Source of the DNA: a virus
IMG/VR virus record: IMGVR_UViG_3300032893_000139
Coordinates: 1-40,550 of that record
Length of the DNA: 40,550 nt
Direction: 5' to 3' (one strand)
A program made the position numbers and the translations under genes. Positions 8,094-16,286 of the stretch are shown here, one piece after another; the stretch's first letter is position 1, and each line of letters begins with the position of its first letter. The notes beneath the pieces are model-generated. The model was not told the origin of the DNA, did no database searches, and saw only the letters and a list, made by a program, of their open reading frames with translations.

Positions 8094-9004
8094 TTATTTT
8101 TTAGTTTGATTATTTATATAATCTTTATATGCAGTTTTTATAGTTTTTCTCAGAAACCAGCCCATATTATCTACTTCACTTGGAGGCCATCTAAATGTTT
8201 GCCCAAAAAACACGTAGTCATCCAGGAGGTCTTGTCTGTGAGTTATATATTGGAATTCGTAGATCCCCTGGTAAGGGCTAAAAAAGATACATCATAACAA
8301 TTAAGTTTTATTGTAAAATCTTTATTGCAGCTTTCACAAGCAACCTCTATGTCAGTATCTATAGAACCTTGTAGCACAATTTCATCCATTTTTTCTTGGA
8401 TAAAAGAAAGATCTGTGGCGGACATATTTTCTAATTCTTTTTCTATATTATGTAATTTATCTCCAATTCTCTTTATAGATAAAGCTATTACTGAAGTTAC
8501 CAACGAATCCTGTTTTTTGTTATTTATTTTAATAACTTCAAATATATCTTTTAAGTATAAAGGTTTTAGTTCTACTTCTAATTTACTTTTTGGTAAAATC
8601 ACTAATTTTGGAGTAATTAAATCTTTTAGTGGTAATTCAGTAATTTTTAATTGATCTAAATTTAAACGTAAATTCTTGTTTTTATGCCCACAATTACTAC
8701 AATCTGCTTCATGATAAAATCTAGAGCCATAGGTTTTTTCTCGTATTTTTACTAGGAGTGTTTCTAAATCCCCGACTGGTAATCTATTTATAGCTTCAGA
8801 ATTTTTACCTAACCATTTAATTCCTTCTCTGGTCTGAATACTTACAATTAGGTCTTCTAGAATTTTAGGAATATGTCCCAAATTTCCTACTACTAATTCT
8901 CTATTTGCTAAATAATTCTGTTGTTTGCCTTTTAATTCTTCTATTTCAACATGATTGAAATGATCTTGTCCTTCGACAAAACCATTAGGTAGTTGAACTA
9001 ACAT
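8094..9004 (-). CDS. Frameshifted long form of tail assembly chaperone (gpGT-like)
   Basis: The product of a -1 shift at the slippery heptamer TTTTTTA (8285-8279). Codons 1-242 come from the zero frame. Translation then continues in the -1 frame as SPYQGIYEFQYITHRQDLLD, DYVFFGQTFRWPPSEVDNMG, WFLRKTIKTAYKDYINNQTKK, ending at TAA 8096-8094. This gives about 303 residues instead of 253. The added 61 residues replace only 11 (ALTRGSTNSNI). The -1 frame has no suitable ATG near its beginning, ends exactly before the tape measure ATG, and reads as a good protein (aromatic and charged, no stops). This is the classic lambda G/GT arrangement. Frameshifting is inferred; efficiency is unknown. Confidence 0.85.
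8243..9004 (-). CDS. Tail assembly chaperone / T4 gp26-like zinc-knuckle protein (short form)
   Basis: 253 residues in the zero frame. Two CxxC pairs, C102/C105 (DCSNCGHKN) and C223/C226 (CESCNKDF), can bind one zinc and frame an alpha-helical middle. This resembles T4 gp26/gp51-type baseplate chaperones and proteins coded just before tape measure genes. The last 11 codons lie beyond the slippery site and are replaced in the long form. In lambda-like systems the short form is the more abundant and binds the tape measure. It begins with ATG 9004; the Shine-Dalgarno GAGGAG-like sequence lies just upstream (AACGAGGAGAATAT). Confidence 0.75.
   Translation of the reverse strand: MLVQLPNGFVEGQDHFNHVEIEELKGKQQNYLANRELVVGNLGHIPKILEDLIVSIQTREGIKWLGKNSEAINRLPVGDLETLLVKIREKTYGSRFYHEADCSNCGHKNKNLRLNLDQLKITELPLKDLITPKLVILPKSKLEVELKPLYLKDIFEVIKINNKKQDSLVTSVIALSIKRIGDKLHNIEKELENMSATDLSFIQEKMDEIVLQGSIDTDIEVACESCNKDFTIKLNCYDVSFLALTRGSTNSNI
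8279..8285 (-). promoter_or_regulatory. -1 ribosomal frameshift slippery site T TTT TTA
   Basis: On the minus strand the zero-frame codons are TCT TTT TTA GCC. The X XXY YYZ heptamer T TTT TTA is therefore in the correct phase for simultaneous slippage. Seven bases downstream, CCAGGGG (8271-8265) can pair with CCTCCTGG (8229-8222, one bulged T), a long-loop stem. A shorter CCCT/AGGG hairpin starts 1-2 bases after the site. Either could stimulate slippage. Confidence 0.85.
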
Positions 9005-9025
9005 ATATTCTCCTCGTTAATAAAG

Positions 9026-9556
9026 TTAGCCTCTAATTAACCGTTTTGTAACATCTGATATAGTATCTACTATAGTATTATCTTGTCCTAGTACTTTTAC
9101 TTCAAAACTTTCATATTCTAGTGTAAGTTTTTCTATACTTACTGTATCATCTCCATCTGAAGAAAAATCACTAGCTGGTTTATATTCTATAGGAAAAGCT
9201 CCATACAAAGTATAGGTTCTTACTGATCTACCTGCCCTATCTAAATGTTCTATAGTTACATCTTTTCTATAACTTACTGCAGGTTCGCTAGGACTAAGTA
9301 ATAAATTAAAATAAGATTTAGCCCACTCATTAAAACTTTTATCAGATGTAACTCCTCTAAGTAAAATTACTGGCTCATATCTAACTGAATCTATAATTTT
9401 CTTAGGAAATAAATGACTACCGCCTTCTGCGTAAGAATTTGTACTTATATTAACAGAAGGTACTTGAACAGAAGTAAATCCTAATCTAGAAAATCCATCT
9501 ATATCAACTTTCCATCTAAATTTATCTAATGGGTCTTTATTTGAACTTCTAGCCAT
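9026..9556 (-). CDS. Tail tube protein paralogue 3 (T4 gp19-like)
   Basis: 176 residues. It begins MARSSNKDPLDKFRWKVDID and contains GFTSVQVPSV, then YRKDVTIEHLDRAGRSV, TYTLYGAFPIEYKPASDFSS and SIEKLTLEYESFEV, the plan of T4 gp19-like tail tube proteins (beta-barrel with a final strand pair LTLEYE). It is the last of three adjacent homologous tube genes and precedes the tail chaperone. In injection systems with several tube paralogues, one forms the main tube and the others the baseplate-proximal layers. Which is which here cannot be told from sequence alone. Confidence 0.88.
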   Translation of the reverse strand: MARSSNKDPLDKFRWKVDIDGFSRLGFTSVQVPSVNISTNSYAEGGSHLFPKKIIDSVRYEPVILLRGVTSDKSFNEWAKSYFNLLLSPSEPAVSYRKDVTIEHLDRAGRSVRTYTLYGAFPIEYKPASDFSSDGDDTVSIEKLTLEYESFEVKVLGQDNTIVDTISDVTKRLIRG

Positions 9557-9562
9557 TTAATT

Positions 9563-10240
9563 TTACCTTGTAAAAGGTAGTTTGCCTTGTGCTAAAGCTA
9601 AATTTATGCCAGTTAACACTGCCCCTTCTAATGCGTCCTCTTCTTCTGCTAATTCTTTTGAAAATCCATCTATACCACCCTCTAACTCTAAAAACCATTC
9701 ATACGTTAAAGTCAATTCTTCTATAAGCTTTTCTTCTATATTGGCACTTAAATCATTACCGCCTTTGTAAGATACTGGAAAAGCATTAAACAACATCCAC
9801 TGTTTTATAGGATTACCTTCTCTATCTAAACTAGTAATAATTACTTCTTTTCTAAAATTTTCACTTTGAACTGGAGCAGTAGAATCTTTTGTTAATTCTT
9901 GAGCTACTCCTAAAAGAGCCATATCGTCATGAACTAATTTGTACCATTTATATAGATCTCTATTATCTGTGGCTCCTCGTTTTAGAATAACTGGTTCATA
10001 TTTAGTTAAACCAGGTATTTTACTAAAACGTTGATTATCTATATTTTCCCTATAAGAAATTTCGTTTATTGTAGCTTTTGGCAAAGTAACTTCACTAAAT
10101 CCAGCTCTACTTATAATAGAAAATTTTTTATTAATGATGCCTAAAGCATCTACTGCAGCTACAGCACTTATATCTAATGATATAACCGTAACTTTAAATC
10201 TAAATTTTTCTATAGGATCTAATGTAGCACTTCTAGCCAT
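9563..10240 (-). CDS. Tail tube protein paralogue 2 (T4 gp19-like), with insertions
   Basis: 225 residues, the longest of the three tube paralogues. It shares the start MARSATLDPIEKFRFKVTV and the core FRKEVIITSLDREGNPIKQW, MLFNAFPVSYKGGNDLSANI, IEELTLTYEWFLELE. It has extra residues near 24-40 (AVAAVDALGIINKKF) and a C-terminal tail of about 35 residues (after LELEGGIDGF). An extended tube paralogue often sits at the base or top of the tube. It follows a terminator after the first tube gene, so it may be made at lower level. Gap to paralogue 3 is 6 bases. Confidence 0.85.
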   Translation of the reverse strand: MARSATLDPIEKFRFKVTVISLDISAVAAVDALGIINKKFSIISRAGFSEVTLPKATINEISYRENIDNQRFSKIPGLTKYEPVILKRGATDNRDLYKWYKLVHDDMALLGVAQELTKDSTAPVQSENFRKEVIITSLDREGNPIKQWMLFNAFPVSYKGGNDLSANIEEKLIEELTLTYEWFLELEGGIDGFSKELAEEEDALEGAVLTGINLALAQGKLPFTR

Positions 10241-10259
10241 AAGATATTTATTATATAAA

Positions 10260-10283
10260 AGGAGGGAAAATTAATTCCCTCCT
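10260..10283 (-). terminator. Rho-independent terminator between tube genes
   Basis: AGGAGGGAA (10260-10268) pairs perfectly with TTCCCTCCT (10275-10283) over 9 base pairs with a 6-base loop. On the minus strand the stem is followed by TTTTATA. It lies just after the stop of tube paralogue 1, and would limit transcription into paralogues 2 and 3, giving the main tube and sheath higher expression. Confidence 0.75.
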
Positions 10284-10293
10284 CTTTAATTTA

Positions 10294-10869
10294 TTAAGGT
10301 AAAGAAGAACTAACAGGTCTGCTTAGAGACGTATCAGGAACTTCTTCTTTAAAATCTTCAAACCCTAAAGTTAGAGTTTCTAAAGATTTGTCTCCATCTT
10401 CTCTAGCATTTAGATCCGAGCTAGCAGCAAAGTGTACAGGAAACGCATTAAATAACGTCCACTGCCTAGCTGTGTTGCCTTCTCTATCTAGGACCTTAAT
10501 AGTAACATCTTTTCTGTAACTATTTGATGCTGCATCTGGCGACCTTGCTGATAGAGCTTGTCTACCAACTTGGCCGGATGTAGGGTTATGAACTGCACTA
10601 GCCCATTTATAAAACTCATCATTCGGATCTTGAATTATAAGACCTCTATTTAAAGTAATATCTTCCATGCTAGTAAGTCCAGCAAATAGCTGATTAATAT
10701 CAGGATCAATTCCTTCTCTGTACGTCCCTTTAGTAGTAGTTCTTTTTGGTGATTGAACGTCATGGAATCCTAACCTAATTAAAGCAGTACCTTCGGAATC
10801 TCCTTCAGAAGTCCAAGAAACTTGAAATCTGAATTTTTCCAAAGGATCAACTGATGCGCTTCTTGCCAT
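10294..10869 (-). CDS. Tail tube protein paralogue 1, likely main tube (T4 gp19-like)
   Basis: 191 residues. It begins MARSASVDPLEKFRFQVSWT and shows LIRLGFHDVQSPKRTTTKG, YRKDVTIKVLDREGNTARQW, TLFNAFPVHFAASSDLNARE and SLETLTLGFEDFKEE, the gp19 tube pattern shared with the next two genes. It directly follows the sheath gene (18-base gap) and is followed by a strong terminator, the usual arrangement for the abundant main tube subunit. That it is the main one is inferred from position. Confidence 0.88.
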   Translation of the reverse strand: MARSASVDPLEKFRFQVSWTSEGDSEGTALIRLGFHDVQSPKRTTTKGTYREGIDPDINQLFAGLTSMEDITLNRGLIIQDPNDEFYKWASAVHNPTSGQVGRQALSARSPDAASNSYRKDVTIKVLDREGNTARQWTLFNAFPVHFAASSDLNAREDGDKSLETLTLGFEDFKEEVPDTSLSRPVSSSLP

Positions 10870-10887
10870 GATATTTATTCTCCGTTA

Positions 10888-12330
10888 TTAAGCAGTAGGT
10901 AATGGGAATTCAAGAGCAATTTCAATAAACCTAACAGCTTTATTTGGCTTAACTTGAACTCGAACCCTTAAAAGTCCTTCATCAATTTCATTTTGAGTAG
11001 CTTCCACTGAAATAACTTTGAATTGTTGAGATTCTGGTAAACCAGCTGGAAATAGATAAATATTATTTCTTAAGAAGGCTTCAATAGCTCTAGAGACTTT
11101 TTCCTGAGTTTCAGGAGAAAAATTTTCCCATAAAAACCCACGTAAACCTCTTTCTAGAGAACCTTTAATAAATTGTAAAGCTCTCATAACTTGAATAAGC
11201 TGTTCATCTGCTGTAACTAATGAACCACCAGCAGTATATCCACCAAACACAACATTTCCAGAACCTGAAAATGAAGTTATTCGATTAATAAAAGCTAATC
11301 TAAGAGGTTCTGCATCAATTCTTTCAGAAAGAGTTAAACTTAAACCATTTATTCCAGCAATGCCAGCAAATTGAATACCAGCAGGGGCATGAGATACTCC
11401 GCCAATACTTATATTAGCGTCTATTCGAGCCATTATACCGGCTACATGCCCAACAGGATCAACAGCAACTAAAGCCCCCGGCAAAGCCAAAGAACTTCTG
11501 TCTAATACTAATACAGGATTAAAGTACCATCCAGCCACTCTAGAAGGATCATTAACTTCTAAATCTTTATACGTAATAGCTGAAGGTATATGTAGCGTGA
11601 TAGTATCTGTAGCAGAAAGACCTGAGGTAGTACTTACAGTTAGGGTGTCTGCTCCATCATCCACTGCAGTTATAGTAGCTTTATAAACTCCAGCTTTTTT
11701 AACGATCATGCCAGGAGTTATAGCCGATAAATCTGCAGTAGCTAAATGTAGCACATTACTAACTATACTATTTATAGTATAAGAAGGTGAACCTACTTGA
11801 ACATCAGTATTAGCTTTAGTTATTTCTAACGGTTCTCCAATTAAAGAGAAAGTTGTGGATAACGTAGCGCCAAATTCTGCTCTAACTGTTTTAGAATAAT
11901 CAATTAAAGCTGGATGAACTATATAAGCTAACGATAAAGGTAAACCAGGAACACACACTAATCCAACTACGTCTACGGGGTCTAAAGCTCGTAAACCAGT
12001 TCCTAAAGAAGCATCTCCCACGAAATCAGAAGCAGCAGGAGTAGCTCCAACGTTTACAATTATAGCAGTGTTACCAGTGCCCGCATTATCAAAAAACCCT
12101 TGAACAGCATAATAAGCTCCATATAGAACTTCATCTGGATTTCCAAAGGTATTTTCAAATGTAGTTAAATCGGTAACACTTGTGGGCGTATTTAGAGGCG
12201 CCCCGACTTTAGTGGTTCCAATGAGGAAGGCAGTCACAGAGGTAGAAACGCCAGGGACTTGTATCGTACCAATAGGTACGTCAAATACCTGCACTCTTTC
12301 TGGACCTATACTCGTATTTAACAATGCCAT
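10888..12330 (-). CDS. Tail sheath protein
   Basis: 480 residues, typical for a short sheath protein. The N-terminus has VPIGTIQVPGVSTSVTAFLI then GTTKVGAPLNTPTSVTDLTT and FENTFGNPDEVLYGAYYAVQ, the common sheath pattern (GVS-TAFIG-A--GP-N-P--ITS---FE--FG). The C-terminal third has FINRITSFSGSGNVVFGGYT, then VMRALQFIKGSLERGLRGFL and WENFSPETQEKVSRAIEAFL, the conserved core that forms the interlocked sheath mesh. The contractile tail depends on it. An inserted domain spans about residues 175-265 (beta-rich, VLHLATADLSAITPGMIV). It precedes the tube genes. Confidence 0.95.
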   Translation of the reverse strand: MALLNTSIGPERVQVFDVPIGTIQVPGVSTSVTAFLIGTTKVGAPLNTPTSVTDLTTFENTFGNPDEVLYGAYYAVQGFFDNAGTGNTAIIVNVGATPAASDFVGDASLGTGLRALDPVDVVGLVCVPGLPLSLAYIVHPALIDYSKTVRAEFGATLSTTFSLIGEPLEITKANTDVQVGSPSYTINSIVSNVLHLATADLSAITPGMIVKKAGVYKATITAVDDGADTLTVSTTSGLSATDTITLHIPSAITYKDLEVNDPSRVAGWYFNPVLVLDRSSLALPGALVAVDPVGHVAGIMARIDANISIGGVSHAPAGIQFAGIAGINGLSLTLSERIDAEPLRLAFINRITSFSGSGNVVFGGYTAGGSLVTADEQLIQVMRALQFIKGSLERGLRGFLWENFSPETQEKVSRAIEAFLRNNIYLFPAGLPESQQFKVISVEATQNEIDEGLLRVRVQVKPNKAVRFIEIALEFPLPTA

Positions 12331-12352
12331 TTATATATTCCTCTCCACATAA

Positions 12353-13810
12353 TTATGGATCTTCAATAATTACAGTATTTGTATTTAAATCTTCGATGGA
12401 CTCTGTTATTTGAGTAATAACGCTATTGTTTTGAACATCTTCAAGTTTATCAACAAATATTTGAACCCAAAACGTAAATTCATGTACCCAGTATTGAGCC
12501 GCCTCAACATCCTTAGTTACATGGTCTACGAAATGAAACATCAATAATTCAAAATCTGCATTGCTTATGATTTTACTTGTTTTTGCCGTGGTAAAAGTGT
12601 CCGGTACAACATCCTGTAATTTTAGTTGATTGGTAGATATTTTTTCTACCACTATAGACTCAAAAGGTCTATCCGATTTACTATCAGGACTAATAGTTGG
12701 AAATAAGTCGTCTATTATAAACACAGTATCATTTAAATTAAAACCACTATTATCTGACACATTTATTATCTGACTGCCACCAGATGTGACATCTTGAGTA
12801 AGAGTCTGTTCGAAACTTAGAGCGCTTCTAACTATTACAGGTAAAAATGTCCTTGGAGGATTAAATTCTTCCCATACTCTATTCAAAATATCTATGTGAG
12901 TATCTCGTTCCTTTGAGTCAATTCTTATTAAATAATAAGCGTCTATAGGAATTGGCGGGTCAATACTTCCTATATTGTCTGCCCCAGCCAAAGTATCTCC
13001 ATTTGCATTTATTATACTAATAGGTTTAGTTTGATCTAAAATCAAAAATCTAACTAAACTTAAGTCTGCGGCTTGGAATACATTTCCAACACGTATTATC
13101 TTTCCATTAGCTAATAAGCTAGGAGTTCCTACTCCGCCTAAAGTTATAGTATTCGTATTTATATTTATAGCAGTTATAGGAAAACTTGCTATAAGCGAAT
13201 CTTGGAAATCGTCCCCAACTTTAACAGTATGTAAATCTATTGGGGAGGTAAAAACTAAATTTCTTAAATTGCTATCAAATAATGCTGTTGGTAAATTTTC
13301 AACTAAAGTATTACTAACAAAAATTGAATGATCGCCAGAATTACTTATAGTAACAGAACTAATCTTATATGTTCCTATATTATTACCAGCTAATAATCTT
13401 AATAAATTACCAGGTTGTACTTTAGCTATTTGAAATACTCCAGTTTTAAATTCATTACCTGGAGCTAAAATAGTACCATCTGAGCTAGAAGTTATTATAT
13501 CAAAAGCTCTTTGCGAAGTTTGAACTGGAGTTTCTATCCATCTCCCGTACTGAGGTACTACTCTTCCAGTAAATCTATCTTCTCTAGTTTTAAGTAATCG
13601 TATAAAAAAATGTGGATATTGTATATTATTAGTATCAGCGCTGCTATCATAAAAATTGGGTTCAATAGGTAAACTAACTACTTCTCCAGTAAAAGGATCG
13701 AAAGTATCCTGTAAAACTTCTCTACTTAAAGTTCTATTATCATTAAAAGTTATGCGACGAACTTCCCGAGCCAAACTTTCCTCTACATCTCTAAATATCT
13801 GCCTAGACAT
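12353..13810 (-). CDS. Virion structural protein upstream of sheath (neck or tail-completion candidate)
   Basis: About 485 residues. I prefer ATG 13810 (MSRQIFRDVEESL...) to the TTG at 13816, because AAGG lies a sensible distance upstream and the upstream gene ends at 13817. It begins with a helix rich in charge, then beta-rich repeats (GNLLRLLAGNNIGTYKISSV, ITLGGVGTPSLLANGKIIRV) suggestive of small barrels. It ends with a helical FHFVDHVTKDVEAAQYWVHE stretch. I do not recognise a named family. Position between the 353-residue gene and the sheath suggests a neck, tail-terminator or collar role. The upstream frame is separated by 6 bases. Confidence 0.6.
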   Translation of the reverse strand: MSRQIFRDVEESLAREVRRITFNDNRTLSREVLQDTFDPFTGEVVSLPIEPNFYDSSADTNNIQYPHFFIRLLKTREDRFTGRVVPQYGRWIETPVQTSQRAFDIITSSSDGTILAPGNEFKTGVFQIAKVQPGNLLRLLAGNNIGTYKISSVTISNSGDHSIFVSNTLVENLPTALFDSNLRNLVFTSPIDLHTVKVGDDFQDSLIASFPITAININTNTITLGGVGTPSLLANGKIIRVGNVFQAADLSLVRFLILDQTKPISIINANGDTLAGADNIGSIDPPIPIDAYYLIRIDSKERDTHIDILNRVWEEFNPPRTFLPVIVRSALSFEQTLTQDVTSGGSQIINVSDNSGFNLNDTVFIIDDLFPTISPDSKSDRPFESIVVEKISTNQLKLQDVVPDTFTTAKTSKIISNADFELLMFHFVDHVTKDVEAAQYWVHEFTFWVQIFVDKLEDVQNNSVITQITESIEDLNTNTVIIEDP

Positions 13811-13816
13811 AATCAA

Positions 13817-14878
13817 TTACCTTATTGTTAGCATGCCTTCTTCTTGGAACTTTTCTATTACTTTAGAAGCTAAAGTTACTAACTCACTAAACCACATATC
13901 TTGGTTAGTTATTAGCCATATATTCACATTTCTGTCTAGTTCATCTAAAAATTTTGTATTATTTATATCTTCATAATCTGATATTAATGAGTATATAACT
14001 GAGTCTTTTTTTACTTCTTTTAATATACGTAAATTATTTATGAGAGCTAATATATTGTTGTAAGCTTCTATACTAGGGGTTAAATTCTGTCTATCTTTTA
14101 GGTTTGTAATCTGTTGATCCACTTTAACTAGGCTACTTGTGGCTGAGTTAGCTTTTAGAACATTTAAAGCTTCGTCATATTGGCTTTCTTTTATTTTTTC
14201 TATAATATCAGTTATATCTGATCCAGATCTTTTTAATTCTTGTACTCCGGCTTTTGCTAAAGACCATTCAGAATATCTACCTAATCCGTATCTTTGATAT
14301 TTGGATCTATCTGGAGAATTTTTATATGAATCATAAGTTTTTCTAGATTTATCTGTAACTCCTCGATCTCTAGAACAAACTATTTTTACGTATGGTTTGG
14401 GATCAAAATTCTTTAAAAAATAATATCTAGGTTTATTAAAAGAAGTATCAACAAATATTGCGTTTCTAAAAATATTAACTGCTCTAGCGTAGCTTTGTTC
14501 CATATCTCCGTCTACGCCTTCGGGTATACGCAGCCTAACCATTCCACTATTTATAAAAAATACATTTGATTGTAATGAATTGGTATAATCTTCATTCTTA
14601 TTTATTTTTTCTACGTCTACTCCAAACACAAATCTTAATATATCTGCGTCAGATTTAGGCATATCAATCTTATGATTATCTGCTGTATCTGATTTTTTGC
14701 TGCTATCTTCTCTTATTTGTTCGTTTATTACGTATTTTAAATTTCTTTTTAGTTCACTAATAGAACTAGATAAAGATGAGTCCAGGCCTTTGTTTATTAC
14801 TTTATCTTTTATTTCAGCTTTTAATTTAAGAAAATCTCCTACTTCTTTTAAATTAACGTCTAATTGTACTTTAAACAT
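13817..14878 (-). CDS. Hypothetical structural protein of neck region
   Basis: 353 residues of unrecognised family. The first 60 residues are helical and charged, the middle has SNVFFINSGMVRLRIPEGVD and a basic block (SRDRGVTDKSRKTYDSYKNS), then a GLGRYSEWSLAKAGVQELKR segment and a helical C-terminus (ILALINNLRILKEVKKDSVI). The middle EWSLAKAGVQELKR is reminiscent of gene products that contact the tail tube, but this is weak. It overlaps the HNH gene stop by 1 base, so the HNH gene was inserted between it and the connector-like gene. Confidence 0.55.
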   Translation of the reverse strand: MFKVQLDVNLKEVGDFLKLKAEIKDKVINKGLDSSLSSSISELKRNLKYVINEQIREDSSKKSDTADNHKIDMPKSDADILRFVFGVDVEKINKNEDYTNSLQSNVFFINSGMVRLRIPEGVDGDMEQSYARAVNIFRNAIFVDTSFNKPRYYFLKNFDPKPYVKIVCSRDRGVTDKSRKTYDSYKNSPDRSKYQRYGLGRYSEWSLAKAGVQELKRSGSDITDIIEKIKESQYDEALNVLKANSATSSLVKVDQQITNLKDRQNLTPSIEAYNNILALINNLRILKEVKKDSVIYSLISDYEDINNTKFLDELDRNVNIWLITNQDMWFSELVTLASKVIEKFQEEGMLTIR

Positions 14879-15450
14879 TATCTGCCGTTTACTTTATGCC
14901 AATCTTTATGGCAAGGCTCGCACAAAGTTAAACCATTATCTAGGTTATAAAAGAAATTATTATTTAGGTCGTTTTCTGTTAAATTTGCTACTAATTTATT
15001 ATTAGTTTCACAATATTTTGTTATAAGCTTCTTTAGAGTATTTATATGGTGAGCGTGTAATTTTTCTGTAGAATTACATTTAGTGCATTTGTTATTATCT
15101 CTATTTAATACCGAATAACGCCAATCCCAATATGATTTTAAATCTCTAACTCTATCATAAACTGACTTATAACCGCCTTTCCAACTGTGATGGTCAGGTC
15201 CAAATCCTTGAGTTTTGGAATAATGATTACTATACTCTCCTGGCTTTCTTTTTGGTAAATTTTTTATAATTCTAAGTATAGGAGTTTTAGAACAATTGAA
15301 ATTTTTAGCTATTTTATTACAAGATAAGCCGGATTTATATAACTCTATTATTTCTTTTTCTTGATCTAGAGTAAATAACTTATTAAGTTCTTGTAGATAT
15401 CTTACTTGTTTCTGCAAAGCTAATTTTTGCTTTTCACTCTTATATTCCAT
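14878..15450 (-). CDS. HNH homing endonuclease with N-terminal helix-turn-helix
   Basis: The open frame begins at GTG 15537, but I choose ATG 15450 (MEYKSEKQKLALQKQ..., 190 residues) because a host-type promoter (TTGACA and TACAAT) sits between the two positions. From that start: coiled region, helix-turn-helix (ELYKSGLSCNKIAKNFNCSK, residues 36-55), basic link, and an HNH nuclease domain with zinc ligands C122/C125 (CTKC), catalytic His in LHAHHIN (132-137), Asn172, C177/C180 and H181/H185 (LCEPCHKDWH). The family cuts phage alleles lacking the gene. It is free-standing, inserted between connector and neck genes. The Shine-Dalgarno is weak (AGG 12 bases before ATG). Confidence 0.88.
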   Translation of the reverse strand: MEYKSEKQKLALQKQVRYLQELNKLFTLDQEKEIIELYKSGLSCNKIAKNFNCSKTPILRIIKNLPKRKPGEYSNHYSKTQGFGPDHHSWKGGYKSVYDRVRDLKSYWDWRYSVLNRDNNKCTKCNSTEKLHAHHINTLKKLITKYCETNNKLVANLTENDLNNNFFYNLDNGLTLCEPCHKDWHKVNGR

Positions 15451-15472
15451 AATGCACTTTAACCTATAAGTC

Positions 15473-15500
15473 ATTGTAACATATATAGAATTTTTGTCAA
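15473..15500 (-). promoter_or_regulatory. Sigma-70-type promoter for the HNH gene
   Basis: On the minus strand TTGACA (15500-15495), a 16-base spacer, and TACAAT (15478-15473). Transcription would begin around 15466, some 16 bases before ATG 15450. It is close to a consensus host promoter and lies in the 80-base gap after the connector-like gene, so the HNH gene can be expressed independently of the structural operon. Confidence 0.7.
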
Positions 15501-15529
15501 TACTTAATTTTATCAATAAAATCAGATAG

Positions 15530-16285
15530 TTAACCACGCCCCAACGGCAAACCCTGTAAAACTGATTCTCTTTTCTCTTGAGCTAGTATATTCATCCATT
15601 CATTACGCCAATCTAATAGGTTTTGTTCACTTATTGAACTACCATCTTCTCCACGGGCGGCAAGTAATATACTCCAAATAGTATAATATATACAAAATAA
15701 TCTATAATTGGCACTCATTCCTCTAGATTTACTTAAATTAAGTTCTTCTCTTAATTTTACAGTAGCATCTTGTAAGTGAGAGTCTATTAATTGATTTCTA
15801 GCAGTTAAATCTTGTCTGGTTGAAGGAGGTAAATAATCATCTATATTGAATTTCTTTTTTCTAACATCATCTACTGTAGCATAAGTAGGAGTCTGCATTC
15901 CAACCATTCCGGCAGAACCTACTATCATAAAAAATTCATCACCAAAATTAGTTAATAGTCCAGCTATGTAACCGCTGTAACTAATTATATATTCATCTAC
16001 AGGAACAGTAGTTATAGGAATATCCCAAATAAATTGATATTCAAATTGTTGTCCTGGAACCAAGGTGCCGTTTAAAGTAGTTACGGGTTCTGGTACAGGG
16101 GCATCTCCAGATAAAAATCTAGGCTTATATATAGTAGCTGTAGGAATAGTAGCAAAATCTACAGTAGTAGGAACTCCATCACTAGTAAAAATAGTTTTAA
16201 AAGTGCCGGTAGTTCCTCTAACAAATATATATCCGTCTTTTGGTTCTGTTCTAGTTCCTGCTACAGGGGATACTACACCAGCCAT
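15530..16285 (-). CDS. Head-tail connector/adaptor-like protein
   Basis: 251 residues. The first 130 residues look like an immunoglobulin-like or beta-sandwich domain (KDGYIFVRGTTGTFKTIFTS, DEYIISYSGYIAGLLTNFGD). The C-terminal part is helical and resembles head-tail adaptors (gp6/gp15 class): TYATVDDVRKKKFNIDDYLP, LTARNQLIDSHLQDATVKLR, then EELNLSKSRGMSANYRLFCI. The -ATVDDVR- plus helical bundle is what ring-forming connector proteins show. The proposed fusion of a beta domain to an adaptor is an inference. The gene lies 1 base after the holin-like gene and upstream of the HNH insertion. Confidence 0.6.
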   Translation of the reverse strand: MAGVVSPVAGTRTEPKDGYIFVRGTTGTFKTIFTSDGVPTTVDFATIPTATIYKPRFLSGDAPVPEPVTTLNGTLVPGQQFEYQFIWDIPITTVPVDEYIISYSGYIAGLLTNFGDEFFMIVGSAGMVGMQTPTYATVDDVRKKKFNIDDYLPPSTRQDLTARNQLIDSHLQDATVKLREELNLSKSRGMSANYRLFCIYYTIWSILLAARGEDGSSISEQNLLDWRNEWMNILAQEKRESVLQGLPLGRG

Positions 16286-16286
16286 G

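Noticed and set aside
13656-13976. Rightward 106-residue frame
   Set aside because: Covers the junction of two well-formed leftward genes; no start signal.
14697-15005. Rightward 102-residue frame
   Set aside because: Overlaps the HNH and 353-residue genes, AT-rich shadow.
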